From assembly GCF_014649535.1 (NCBI RefSeq), contig NZ_BMTF01000020.1, positions 62,001 through 126,000 on the forward strand: a stretch of DNA of 64,000 nt, written 5' to 3'. Positions within the stretch are counted from its first letter, which is position 1, and the number at the start of each line of letters is the position of its first letter. Shown one piece after another: positions 8,389-16,921 of this stretch. The position numbers and the translations under genes are program-made. The notes beneath the pieces were generated by a model. The model had not been told where the DNA came from. It did no database searches and saw nothing but the letters and a program-made list of their open reading frames with translations. This DNA is from Streptomyces gelaticus (GTDB lineage Bacteria > Actinomycetota > Actinomycetes > Streptomycetales > Streptomycetaceae).

Positions 8389-8622
8389 GTGGCGCCGGGC
8401 CGATCAGGATGCGAACCGCGCGGTCCGGAGCGAGGATCGAGGTACGGGCAGTGGCCCGGCTGCGCCCCGACTCCCTGAGGGTCGGCCCCTTCCCCGGCGC
8501 TCCGGTCCGCTTCCCGGCCGGCCGGGCCCGACAGCCGCACGGCGCACAGACACCAGAAACGCGCCGTAATCAGGCGGAAAGCGGCCCTACAGGCAGAGGG
8601 CGGAGATCTCTAGGCTCGGCCC

Positions 8623-9768
8623 ATGCGTGTACTTTTCGCCTCGACCCGCGGCGCGGGCCACTTCCACCCACTCGTTCCTCTCATCGACGCGTGCACGGCG
8701 CGGGGCGACGACGTCCTCGTCGTCGCCCCACCGGCACTCGAAGCGTTACTGGCGTCCCGGAAACAGCCGTACCGCATCGGCGGGGAGCCGCCCAAGGAGG
8801 AAATCGCGCGGGTCATGGCGCCCGTGCTGGAGCTGCCCCCGGACGACGGCGCCTCCATGATGGTCAAGGAAGTGTTCGGCCGGCTCGGCACCGCCGCGAT
8901 GCTTCCCGCACTGGAGGAGGCCTGTCGCGACTGGCGCCCCGACCTCGTCCTGCACGAGACGTTCGAGTTCGCTTCGGTGGTGGCCGCCGAGCGCCACGGA
9001 ATCCCGCATGCCCGGGTCGCGGTCTCCGCCGCGCAGTTCACCGCCGCCACCGACCCGCTTCTGGGCCCCGTGCTCGACGCGTACGGTCCCGGCATCGCCG
9101 AGCGGCTCCTCGCCGCCCCGTATCTGACCCGGCTGCCGGCCTCCCTGGACCCGTCTCCGTACGCCGCGACCCACCGCTACCACGAAGACCTCCGGCAGGA
9201 CGTGCTGCCGGACTGGTGGGGCGGGGCGCGGGATCCGCTGGTCCATGTCACCCTCGGTACCGAGGCGGGCGCCCTGCCGACCGCGATCGGCCTGTACCGA
9301 GCGGTTCTGGCGGCGGTGAGCGCGCTGCCGGTGCGCGTACTGCTCACGACCGGGCACCACGTCGACGCGACGGACCTCGGACCGCTCCCGCCCCATGTCC
9401 ACGTGGAGCAGTGGGTCCCGCAGGCGGACGTCCTGCGCAGTGCTTCGCTCGTGGTCTGCCACGGCGGCTCGGGGACGGTCTTCGGCGCCCTCGCGGTCGG
9501 TGTCCCCGTGGTCTGCGTCCCCCTCTTCGCCGACCAGCCGGAGAACGCCCGGCTGGTGGCCGAGGCAGGGGCGGGGAAGGTCGTCACCCCGGCCGGCGCC
9601 CCGGCGAACGAGCCGCCGGTGCTGGGCCCCGACGACGTACGGAGCATCCGCGCCGCCGCCGAACTGCTCCTCGAGGAGCCGTCGTACGGTGCGCGGGCCC
9701 GGTCCCTGGCCGACGAGGTGCGGACCACCGCCACGGCGGCGGAACTGCTCGCCACCCTCGCACCGTGA
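8623..9768 (+). CDS. GT1-family (MGT/UGT-like) glycosyltransferase
   Basis: GT-B fold glycosyltransferase, 381 aa, related to macrolide and natural-product glycosyltransferases. The N-terminal acceptor domain begins MRVLFASTRGAGHFHPLVPL with the catalytic His-type GHFHP motif (residues 12-16). The C-terminal donor domain shows EQWVPQADVL, then the nucleotide-sugar signature CHGGSGTVFGALAVGVPVV and FADQPENA near residues 285-312. Such enzymes transfer sugars from UDP- or TDP-sugars to small hydrophobic acceptors in the cytosol, often for resistance or detoxification. No biosynthetic cluster surrounds it, so a self-protective role is plausible but unproven. The ATG at 8623 fits the first beta strand. 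Confidence 0.88.
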   Translation: MRVLFASTRGAGHFHPLVPLIDACTARGDDVLVVAPPALEALLASRKQPYRIGGEPPKEEIARVMAPVLELPPDDGASMMVKEVFGRLGTAAMLPALEEACRDWRPDLVLHETFEFASVVAAERHGIPHARVAVSAAQFTAATDPLLGPVLDAYGPGIAERLLAAPYLTRLPASLDPSPYAATHRYHEDLRQDVLPDWWGGARDPLVHVTLGTEAGALPTAIGLYRAVLAAVSALPVRVLLTTGHHVDATDLGPLPPHVHVEQWVPQADVLRSASLVVCHGGSGTVFGALAVGVPVVCVPLFADQPENARLVAEAGAGKVVTPAGAPANEPPVLGPDDVRSIRAAAELLLEEPSYGARARSLADEVRTTATAAELLATLAP

Positions 9769-9865
9769 CCCCGGGCCGCGGCCCGGCCGCCGGCCCGCAC
9801 GGCCGTACGGTGGGTGTCGCCGTGCCGAGGTGCTTCCATGGAGCGCGGGCGGGCATGGGAAGAAG

Positions 9866-11071
9866 ATGGCCCGAGTATCCGCACCCGTGATCGAGCTCGT
9901 CCGGCGTACGACCGAGCCCGCCGGAGCGCAGACCCTGCGCTCCACGGCGGCCGCGGTCATCGCCTACGTCGTGGCGGTGTGGACCCTGCCGCATCCCGCA
10001 CCGCTCACGGCCCCTCTCACCGCGCTCCTCGTCGTACAGGTCACCCTGTACGCGACCCTCACCACCGGCATCCGCCGGGTGAACTCGGTCGTGGTCGGGG
10101 TGCTCATCGCCACCGTGTTCAGCGCGCTGGTGGGCCTCAACTGGTGGAGCCTCGGGCTGACGATCTTCGCCTCGCTGATCATCGGGCGGCTGGTGCGCGT
10201 CGGGGAGTTCGTACCCGAGGTGGCGATCAGCGCGATGCTCGTCCTGGGCGTCTCGCAGGTCGCGTCCACCGCCTGGGACCGGGTGCTGGAGACCCTGATC
10301 GGCGCCGGAGTGGGGCTGCTGTTCAACCTCCTTCTCGCCCCTCCCGTGTGGGTGCAGCCCGCGGGTGCTTCCATCGACGGCCTGGCCCGCGAGATGGGAC
10401 GGATGCTCCGCGCGATGGGCCAGGATGTCAGCGGTCACATCACCGTCGAGCAGGCGGCCGGCCGGCTCCACGCCGCCCGTCGCCTCGACCACGACATCGT
10501 GGAGGTCGACGCCTCGCTGCGGCAGGCCGAGGACAGCCTCACACTCAATCCGCGCGTCCGGCAGGGCCTGCTGTACCGGGTCGTGCTGCGCACCGGTCTG
10601 GACACCCTGGAGATCTGCGCCGTGGTGCTGCGGGTGCTCTCGCGCACCCTGACCGACCTGGCCAAGGCCCGTACCGACGAGACGCTGTTCCCACCGGACG
10701 TGGCCGAGTCGCTGATGGAGCTCTTCGGGCAGATGGCCGGTGCCGTCGAGAGCTTCTCGGAACTGATCACCACCCCGCTCGCGGAGAACGCCGAGGAGGC
10801 GGAGGACCGCCTGGCACAGGCACTCGCCGTCAGCCGCGCGGCCAGGGACCGGGTAGCCGATCTGCTCCTCGAGGACATCCAGGAACACCCCGGGCAGTGG
10901 CAGTTGCACGGCGCGCTGCTCGCCGAGGTCGACCGGATCCTGGACGAGCTCGACATCGACAAGCGCACAGAACGCCTGGGCAAGGAGCTGGACCGGCGCT
11001 CCGCGCAACTCCACGAACGCCATCCCTGGCTGCGCGCCGCGTCACGCCGGCTCGGCACCGAGCAGAGCTGA
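9866..11071 (+). CDS. FUSC-family (aromatic acid exporter-like) membrane protein
   Basis: Predicted membrane protein, 401 aa. About six hydrophobic segments occupy residues 25-165 (AAVIAYVVAVWTL, ALLVVQVTLYATL, VVVGVLIATVFSAL, LGLTIFASLIIG, AISAMLVLGV, LIGAGVGLLFNLLLAP), followed by a long charged, helical cytosolic domain rich in Glu, Asp, Arg and Leu. This half-size layout matches ArAE/FUSC proteins found widely in Streptomyces, thought to export aromatic or small organic compounds, but the substrate is unknown. The ATG at 9866 follows AAGAAG; it is about 100 bases downstream of the glycosyltransferase on the same strand. The gene is convergent with the enzyme gene at 11235. Confidence 0.82.
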   Translation: MARVSAPVIELVRRTTEPAGAQTLRSTAAAVIAYVVAVWTLPHPAPLTAPLTALLVVQVTLYATLTTGIRRVNSVVVGVLIATVFSALVGLNWWSLGLTIFASLIIGRLVRVGEFVPEVAISAMLVLGVSQVASTAWDRVLETLIGAGVGLLFNLLLAPPVWVQPAGASIDGLAREMGRMLRAMGQDVSGHITVEQAAGRLHAARRLDHDIVEVDASLRQAEDSLTLNPRVRQGLLYRVVLRTGLDTLEICAVVLRVLSRTLTDLAKARTDETLFPPDVAESLMELFGQMAGAVESFSELITTPLAENAEEAEDRLAQALAVSRAARDRVADLLLEDIQEHPGQWQLHGALLAEVDRILDELDIDKRTERLGKELDRRSAQLHERHPWLRAASRRLGTEQS

Positions 11072-11234
11072 CGACGGGGCAGGGGCAGAGCCGGCGAAGG
11101 CGCGGGCTTCAGCCGGAGTCCGGCAGGCGCTCGACGGCGACCGCTACGGCATCGTCCCCAGGCCGCCGGCGCCCGTATCCGTAGCGCGGACGCAGCCGGC
11201 CGCGTGCTGCCCGCGGCCGACTGCGATCGGTGTC

Positions 11235-13046
11235 CTACGGAACCAGCAGGGAATCCGACAGGCGGGGCGACGGCGGCTCGGCGCCGTCCAGAGTCGCGGA
11301 GTGCAGTGCGGCGTGCGCCTCGCGGGAGACGACCGACCGGCCGCCGCACACCGTGAGCCGGTTCCCCCGCGGGGTCGTCCACCGCACCTCGGCGCGGTCG
11401 CCGGCCACGTTCACCTCCACGTCCGGTGCGGGCCGCGCACCCTGCTCCGTACCGGACGGCACGAGGGACAGGGTCCCCGCGGCAAAGGTGTCGCCGAGCT
11501 CCGCCCAGTCCAGCTCGGCCGGGGTCGCGCTCTCGAAGAGCACCACTTCGATCCGCACCCCGTCGGCGTGCGGCACCAGCCGGGCGGTCGGTGTACGGCC
11601 GCCGAACGCACCGCCGGCCAGGTGGAAGTCCAGCCGCGCCGTCCCCAGGTCGACTTCGATGCCGCCGTCGACCGCGGATGCCTCCGCCACGGGCGGCGCA
11701 CCGATCAGGTCCACCACCAGACGCAGCGACCGTGCCCGGAACCGGTCGCCCGGCTCGATCATGTCGAGGTGATGGTGCCGGTCGCCCGCCGGGCAGGCGA
11801 AGCCCGTCAGCCAGGCCACGTGCGGACCGCTCTGCACCGTGGAGAGCACACCCGAGGCGAAGTCGAAGTCCTCCGCCCCGTCGTCCTTCATCAGATGGAC
11901 GTGCAGATGTCCGGAGGTCCCGTCCGGGCGTACCCAGTGGCCGAACAGAGCCCGACGCTGGAGCCAGGTGTCCTGGTGGTTCACGCTGCCCAGGGTGGTG
12001 ACCGGATCCAGCCAGGTGGTGCCGGTCTCCGGGGCCGGGCTCCCGGTGAACAGCTCCCGGTGCTCGTGCGCGCCCTCCAGCTCCAGCAGCCGGGGACGGA
12101 CCCAGTCGGGCATCCGGTAGTCCACGCAGGATTCCACCCCGGTCGCCATCTCGCCCCGGACCGGGCGGGGTTCCGGCGCGCCGAGCAGCCCCCCGACCGC
12201 TTTCGCCAGGAACGGCGGCACACCCAGGTCGTTGCTGTAGCAGCGGGCCATCGGGCCGGAGAGCTGGTGGGTCGGCGGGTGCCAGCGGGCCAGGAAGTGC
12301 AGCCAGAGCCGGTCGTGGAGCCGGTCGTTGAGCTCCAGTGTGTCCTCGTCGGTGACGTGCTGCCTGATCAGGGTCAGGGTCTGGAGCACGACGCCCCAGT
12401 AGGACGGGCTGTTGAACTCGGTGAAGCTGCCGGTGCTGTCGATGGCCTGCGAGAGCCGCACCATGCGGTCCTTGCCGTACGCGAACAGCTCCTCGTCGTC
12501 GAGGAGTTTTCCGGCGGCGAGCGTCACGAACGTGCCCATGACGGCGACGTTCGTGTACGTCAGGTGCACATTCCTGCGGACGATCGACGCGGCCGCGTGC
12601 CGCAGCGACTCCCGCAGTTCGTGCCGCACGCCGGCCGGCAGACGGTCGCCGTGGCGGGCGTCCACCAGCAGCAGGGCGATGCCGAGGAAGTCCGCCCAGT
12701 TCCAGTCGGCCGGCTCCATCTCCGCCGCCGGTTCCTCGGCGTAGTAGCCCCAGATTCCGTAGGTGGCGTTCTCCGGCGACCGGTCCTGGAGCCCGGCGAT
12801 CCGCCGGATCACGGCGTGGGCGCGCTCGGCATCGCCCTCGCCGCCGCGTTCGAGCAGCAGAAGGGCGTAGTGCAGGGAGTTGCGCGTGGGGTGTGCGAGA
12901 CCGCCCTTGATGCGGGTGTGGATGGGGTTGTACGGGGCTTCGACCTGCAACAGGTTCGCCTCGGCGTCCCAGCAGCGATCGCCCTCGGCGAGGGCCGCTC
13001 GCAGCAGGGTTCGGTCGTACTCGGCGGCCGACCAGGCAGGGTGCAC
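11235..13046 (-). CDS. predicted alpha/alpha-toroid polysaccharide enzyme, family not firmly recognised
   Basis: Cytosolic protein of 603 aa without a signal peptide. The first about 350 residues are Trp/His/Tyr-rich helices (IHTRIKGGLAHPTRNSLHYA, YGIWGYYAEE, WNWADFLGIALLL, LTYTNVAVMGTFVTLAAG, SFTEFNSPSYWGV) like the toroid of heparinase/alginate-lyase-type lyases and unsaturated glycosidases. The remainder is beta-rich (HVHLMKDDGAEDFDF, HHHLDMIEPGDRFRAR, RLTVCGG) like their C-terminal sandwich. GTG at 13046 has GGAGGA upstream; longer in-frame extensions run across the operator and are rejected. It is divergent from the sugar ABC importer with two LacI-type operators between them, so it probably acts on the imported oligosaccharide. 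The exact reaction is unknown. Confidence 0.65.
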   Translation of the reverse strand: MHPAWSAAEYDRTLLRAALAEGDRCWDAEANLLQVEAPYNPIHTRIKGGLAHPTRNSLHYALLLLERGGEGDAERAHAVIRRIAGLQDRSPENATYGIWGYYAEEPAAEMEPADWNWADFLGIALLLVDARHGDRLPAGVRHELRESLRHAAASIVRRNVHLTYTNVAVMGTFVTLAAGKLLDDEELFAYGKDRMVRLSQAIDSTGSFTEFNSPSYWGVVLQTLTLIRQHVTDEDTLELNDRLHDRLWLHFLARWHPPTHQLSGPMARCYSNDLGVPPFLAKAVGGLLGAPEPRPVRGEMATGVESCVDYRMPDWVRPRLLELEGAHEHRELFTGSPAPETGTTWLDPVTTLGSVNHQDTWLQRRALFGHWVRPDGTSGHLHVHLMKDDGAEDFDFASGVLSTVQSGPHVAWLTGFACPAGDRHHHLDMIEPGDRFRARSLRLVVDLIGAPPVAEASAVDGGIEVDLGTARLDFHLAGGAFGGRTPTARLVPHADGVRIEVVLFESATPAELDWAELGDTFAAGTLSLVPSGTEQGARPAPDVEVNVAGDRAEVRWTTPRGNRLTVCGGRSVVSREAHAALHSATLDGAEPPSPRLSDSLLVP

Positions 13047-13086
13047 GGGATGTCCTCCAGCTCGCGATCGTCGGGCCGACGATCTC

Positions 13087-13113
13087 CGGAAAGCGCTTGG
13101 GAAACGTTTTCCA
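13087..13113. promoter_or_regulatory. double LacI-type operator upstream of the 13046 gene
   Basis: Two overlapping CG-centred palindromes: CGGAAAGCGCTTGGGA (13087-13102) and TGGGAAACGTTTTCCA (13098-13113). Their centres are 11 bases, about one helical turn, apart. They match the consensus found at four other places in the window and lie 41 to 67 bases upstream of the GTG at 13046. Confidence 0.75.
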
Positions 13114-13223
13114 GAGGCTAAGCCGACGTGTGCGCTGCGGCAAGGGGCATTCGTTGGGCTCCGGGGCAGATGCCCGCACCGAACCCATTGACGCGGCGAT
13201 ATCGGGCGGTGCAAGGTGACCCC

Positions 13224-13245
13224 GGCTGGAAAACGCTTTCCAGCC
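13224..13245. promoter_or_regulatory. LacI-type operator upstream of the sugar ABC importer
   Basis: Core TGGAAAACGCTTTCCA at 13227-13242, extended by GGC and GCC to a 22-base near-palindrome. It is the best-conserved copy of the operator in the window and ends 32 bases before the ATG of the binding-protein gene. Likely bound by the LacI repressor encoded at 32074-33144. Confidence 0.82.
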
Positions 13246-13277
13246 AGTTCCCGGTCTGCCCTTGAATGGAGTCCCCG

Positions 13278-14660
13278 ATGAGACCCTCCCTGCGCATCGC
13301 CCTGACGGGCGTCACCGCGGGTGCGCTCGTCTGCGTGCTTGCCTCGTGTTCCGGTTCCGGCAGTGATGCCGCCGGGGACGGTACGGTGACCATCACGGTC
13401 TCCGGGCGCCCGCCGGCGACCAACGCGGCAGCGCTCAAGGTCTTCAACGCGCGGGTGGCGGAGTTCGAGAAGGCCAATCCCAAGATCAAGGTCAAGACGA
13501 ACGAGTACCAGTACGACCAGCAGAGCTTCCAGACCAAGGTGGGCGGCGGCAGCCTGGAGACGGTCGTACGGGTGCCGCTGACCGAGATGTCGGGCCTGAT
13601 CAAGCGCAGGCAGATCGCCGACCTCACCTCGGACTTCAAGTCGCTGAAGCACAGCGAGGACTTCAACGAGGTCGCGCTCGGGGCAGCGAAGGGCGTGGAC
13701 GGCAAGCTCTACGGCATCCCCACCGAGGAGTACGCCCTCGGCCTGGTCTACAACCGCGACCTGTTCGAGAAGGCCGGACTCGACCCGGACAAGCCGCCGG
13801 CCACCTGGTCCGAGGTCCGTTCGGCGGCCAAGGCGATCTCCGAGAAGACCGAGGCCACCGGATACGCGCAGATGACCAAGGAGAACACGGGCGGCTGGAT
13901 GCTGACCGCGATGGCGTACTCCTTCGGCGACAGCATGCAGGAGGAGTCCGGAGGCAAGTGGGCCAACACCTTCGACCGGGCCGGCAGCGGCGCGGAGAAG
14001 TCCCTGAAGGTGCTCAAGGACATGCGCTGGTCCGACGACTCGATGGGCAAGAACCAGCTGCGCAACATCACCGACATGGAGAAGGACTTCTCCGCCGGGA
14101 AGATCGGCATGACCATCGCCGGCCCGAGCATGGTCGGCCACTACGTCCAGCAGTACAAGGGCGACCCGAAGACCATCGGCCTCGGCGCCATGCCCGTCGG
14201 CGGCGGCAGCAAGCGGACCCTGGCCGGCGGCACCATCGCGGTGATCAGCCCCAGGGCCACCGCGCAGCAGCGCGAGGCCGCGACGAAGTTCATCGACTTC
14301 TACTACCTCTCCACCAAGTACGACGCAGCGCTCGCCGAGAAGGACGCGGTGTCCAAGAAGAAGGACGGCGCCGTCATCGGCGTGCCGAGCGTCCCGTTCT
14401 ACAAGCCGACCATCGCGGGCCCGGTCGATGCCGCGGTCAACAAGCAGGCCAATGTGCCGGTCGGGAACTTCGCCCCGTACAGCGGCACGCTCGGCGACTA
14501 CGAACTGGCCATCGAGCCGCCCGTCGAGGCGCAGAACGTCTACAAGGCCCTCGACAGCGCCGTGCAGGCCGTACTGACCCGCCAGGACGCCGACCCCGCT
14601 GAGCAGCTGAAGAAGGCCGCCGCACAGGTCGAGTCCCAGGTGGAGCGGGCGCAGAACTAG
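13278..14660 (+). CDS. sugar ABC transporter substrate-binding lipoprotein
   Basis: Extracellular binding protein of a CUT1-type carbohydrate importer, 460 aa. The signal peptide runs RIALTGVTAGALVCVLASC with a lipobox LASC, so it is a lipoprotein. The fold is that of solute-binding family 1: VFNARVAEFEKANPKIKVK near residue 55, YGIPTEEYALGLVYNRDLFEKAGL near 140 and a C-terminal ATKFIDFYYLS. The second ATG (13278) is preferred over 13266 because GGAG is 7 bases upstream and the basic signal-peptide start follows. The gene begins a five-gene plus-strand run: binding protein, two permeases, glycosidase, esterase. A LacI-type operator stands just upstream. No ATPase is encoded here, so a shared MsiK-type ATPase elsewhere is probable, as is usual in Streptomyces. 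Confidence 0.9.
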   Translation: MRPSLRIALTGVTAGALVCVLASCSGSGSDAAGDGTVTITVSGRPPATNAAALKVFNARVAEFEKANPKIKVKTNEYQYDQQSFQTKVGGGSLETVVRVPLTEMSGLIKRRQIADLTSDFKSLKHSEDFNEVALGAAKGVDGKLYGIPTEEYALGLVYNRDLFEKAGLDPDKPPATWSEVRSAAKAISEKTEATGYAQMTKENTGGWMLTAMAYSFGDSMQEESGGKWANTFDRAGSGAEKSLKVLKDMRWSDDSMGKNQLRNITDMEKDFSAGKIGMTIAGPSMVGHYVQQYKGDPKTIGLGAMPVGGGSKRTLAGGTIAVISPRATAQQREAATKFIDFYYLSTKYDAALAEKDAVSKKKDGAVIGVPSVPFYKPTIAGPVDAAVNKQANVPVGNFAPYSGTLGDYELAIEPPVEAQNVYKALDSAVQAVLTRQDADPAEQLKKAAAQVESQVERAQN

Positions 14661-14665
14661 GGCGT

Positions 14666-14705
14666 GTCCGGTGCCGGGGCCCGCGAGCCCCGGCGCGGTC
14701 CGGAC
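14666..14705 (+). terminator. stem-loop after the binding-protein gene
   Basis: GCCGGGGC (14673-14680) pairs with GCCCCGGC (14687-14694) around a 6-base loop, with outer GTCCG/CGGAC arms at 14666-14670 and 14701-14705. It begins 5 bases after the stop. Such elements between binding-protein and permease genes often attenuate transcription or protect the upstream mRNA so that binding protein is made in excess. Confidence 0.6.
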
Positions 14706-14791
14706 GAAAGAGCCCAGGACCCTTCCGGCAGGCCGGAGCGTCCGGCACATCAGGCAGTGAGCACAGCACGAGGAGAGGCGAGGAGACGTCG

Positions 14792-15826
14792 ATGAGCAGG
14801 TCGCAAGCGCCTGCGGCGCCCGGCGGGAACCGCACCCGGAAGGACCGGACGAGGAAACCACGTTCCGCCGACCCGTCCGCGGCCCGGCCGCGTACCCCCG
14901 ACGGGCCGCCGCACAACGCCTCCCCGCATCGCGGCGGCGGCCCGGCGGAACGCCTCGTCCGCTGGGTCAGGCGAGGAGGTGTCACCACCATCCTGTTCGG
15001 CCTGCCGATGGTGCTGTGCTTCGCCTACTTCTCGTGGTGGCCGATCGTCCAGAGCGTGCAGCTCAGCTTCCAGCAGACCAATCTGGTGGACCCCGCCACC
15101 TGGGTGGGCCTGGACAACTTCCGCCATGTGCTGGACGACCCGCTGCTGTGGAAGGCCGTCAAGAACACCGCGCTGTTCGCCGTGCTCGCCCTGGCGATCG
15201 GCTTTCCGGTGCCGCTCTTCCTCGCGGTGCTCATCGCCGAACTGCGGCGCGGCGGAACGCTGTTCCGTATCCTCGCCTACCTCCCGGTGGCGATCCCGCC
15301 GGTCGTCTCCGTCCTGTTGTGGAAGGTGTTCTACGACCCGGACGCCGGCCTGTTCAACCAGCTGCTGGCCCATGTGGGCCTCGGCCCCTACCCCTGGTTG
15401 CAGTCCACCGACACCGCGATGCTGTCGATCGTTCTGGAAGCCACCTGGGCCGGCTTCGGATCCACCGTGATCATCTACCTGGCGGCGCTCGGCTCCGTAC
15501 CGGGCGAGCTGTACGAGGCCGCCGAGATCGACGCCGCGGGCATCTGGCGCCGGGTCTGGCACATCACTCTGCCGTCACTGCGCGGGGTCGTCCTGATCAT
15601 GCTGCTGCTCCAGATCATCGGCACCCTGCAGGTCTTCACCGAACCCTTCGTGATGACGGACGGCGGCCCGGAGGACTCCACACTCACCGTCCTGATGCTG
15701 ATCTACAACTACGCCTTCCAGAACGGCGACTTCGGAGCCGCGACAGCACTCAGCGTCATGCTGGCCCTCGTGCTCGGCGTGCTCTCGGCGATCTATCTGA
15801 GGGCGACGAGGAGCTGGAGCAACTGA
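14792..15826 (+). CDS. sugar ABC transporter permease (MalF/UgpA type)
   Basis: First integral membrane subunit of the CUT1 importer, 344 aa. A Pro/Arg-rich cytosolic leader of about 60 residues precedes six hydrophobic segments beginning TTILFGLPMVLCFAYF. The EAA loop that contacts the ATPase is near residues 235-255 (ELYEAAEIDAAGIWRRVWHI). The ATG at 14792 has a strong GAGGAGAG/GAGGAGA ribosome region. The stop overlaps the next permease start by one base (TGATG), so the two are translationally coupled. Substrate is inferred to be the oligosaccharide released by the neighbouring glycosidases. Confidence 0.9.
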   Translation: MSRSQAPAAPGGNRTRKDRTRKPRSADPSAARPRTPDGPPHNASPHRGGGPAERLVRWVRRGGVTTILFGLPMVLCFAYFSWWPIVQSVQLSFQQTNLVDPATWVGLDNFRHVLDDPLLWKAVKNTALFAVLALAIGFPVPLFLAVLIAELRRGGTLFRILAYLPVAIPPVVSVLLWKVFYDPDAGLFNQLLAHVGLGPYPWLQSTDTAMLSIVLEATWAGFGSTVIIYLAALGSVPGELYEAAEIDAAGIWRRVWHITLPSLRGVVLIMLLLQIIGTLQVFTEPFVMTDGGPEDSTLTVLMLIYNYAFQNGDFGAATALSVMLALVLGVLSAIYLRATRSWSN

Positions 15827-16749
15827 TGGCCGTACAGACCCCCCTTCGCAGCCGCAGGAACCGCCCCGAGCAGAGCGGACGCGGTCTCATATCCAGCGCC
15901 GACCGGCGACGCACCTCCGTACGCCTCTCGCTCCGTTCCGTGCAGACCCTCTCGCTCCTGCTGCTGCTCGCCTTCGGAGCGGCGCCCCTCTACTGGACCT
16001 TCAAGGGCGCCGTCTCACCGACCCAGGAGCTGCTGCGCGACCCGCTGGCGCTCTGGCCCGGTCACGCGCAGTGGGACAACCTCTCCCGTGCCTGGAGCGA
16101 ACTCCAGGTCGGCCAGTACCTCTGGAACACCGTGGTCCTGGTCACCGGCTCGGTCGTCGCCCACCTCGTGGTCGCCACCACCGGCGGCTACGTCCTGTCC
16201 GTGCTGCGCCCCAAGTGGGCGGCGCCCGTGCGGTGGATGGTGCTCGCCACCCTCTTCATCCCCGGCTCCATCTCCCTGGTGGCGCTCTACCTCACCGTGC
16301 TCGACCTGCCCGGCCTCGGCATCTCGCTCGCCAACAGCCCGTGGGGCGTCTGGCTGCCGCACGCGGCCAGCGCCTTCACCGTACTGATCGTGATGAAGTT
16401 CTTCGACGGCATTCCGCGCGAACTCTTCGAGGCCGCCAAGGTCGACGGCGCGGGTCCGTTCGTCATCTTCCGCCGGATCGTGCTGCCCATGTCACGGCCG
16501 ATCCTCGCGGTGGTGACCCTGCTGACGGTCATGAACTCCTGGAAGGACTTCCTCTGGCCACTGATCGTCATCCCGGACACCGAGAAGCAGCCCATCTCCG
16601 CCGCACTGCCGCGCCTCGCGGAAACGGCGGAACAGTCGCTGCTCATCGCCGGGATGCTGCTCGCCATCCTGCCCCCGGTCGTGCTGTTCCTGATCTTCCA
16701 GCGGCAGATCGTGCGCGGCGGGGGAGGCTTCACCGGCCTCAAGGGATGA
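15826..16749 (+). CDS. sugar ABC transporter permease (MalG/UgpE type)
   Basis: Second permease of the importer, 307 aa. After a basic N terminus, hydrophobic segments start at LSLLLLLAFGAAPLYW; the typical MalG-type periplasmic FKGAVSPTQELL follows, and the EAA loop is ELFEAAKVDGAGPFVIFRRI near residues 200-220. The C terminus ends in the common FxRxxVxGxxxGxxKG pattern (FQRQIVRGGGGFTGLKG), diagnostic for CarbH-type permeases. The ATG overlaps the stop of the first permease. It is followed after 172 bases by the secreted glycosidase gene. Confidence 0.9.
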   Translation: MAVQTPLRSRRNRPEQSGRGLISSADRRRTSVRLSLRSVQTLSLLLLLAFGAAPLYWTFKGAVSPTQELLRDPLALWPGHAQWDNLSRAWSELQVGQYLWNTVVLVTGSVVAHLVVATTGGYVLSVLRPKWAAPVRWMVLATLFIPGSISLVALYLTVLDLPGLGISLANSPWGVWLPHAASAFTVLIVMKFFDGIPRELFEAAKVDGAGPFVIFRRIVLPMSRPILAVVTLLTVMNSWKDFLWPLIVIPDTEKQPISAALPRLAETAEQSLLIAGMLLAILPPVVLFLIFQRQIVRGGGGFTGLKG

Positions 16750-16921
16750 GGACCACCCGGGCAGCGGCGCGGAACCCCCGTCCGCGCCGGCCGACGGCGG
16801 CAGCGGTGCGCGCCGACGGCACACGGGCCGGTGTGCTCCGCCGGGGTACAGCCGACGGAGCACACCCCCACCCGGGAACCACCGAAACGCACCGCGCCGA
16901 TCCGATCGAGAGGAAGCCTCG

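Larger units (their letters stand above)
8066..8622. other. 557-base intergenic region with two strong hairpins
   Basis: No convincing gene is seen between htpG and the glycosyltransferase gene. Overlapping open frames in all phases have no recognisable domain or ribosome site. The region holds two perfect inverted repeats (8131-8164 and 8341-8388), and the promoter of the downstream gene must lie between about 8390 and 8622. Confidence 0.6.

Noticed and set aside
8367-8622. Coding frames entering the glycosyltransferase gene from upstream
   Set aside because: Shadow frames without ribosome site or domain; the region has the hairpins of an intergenic spacer.
13047-14861. Upstream extension of the toroid-enzyme frame across the operator and the binding-protein gene
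   Set aside because: The extension is antisense to a clear binding-protein gene and crosses two operators; GTG 13046 has a strong ribosome site.
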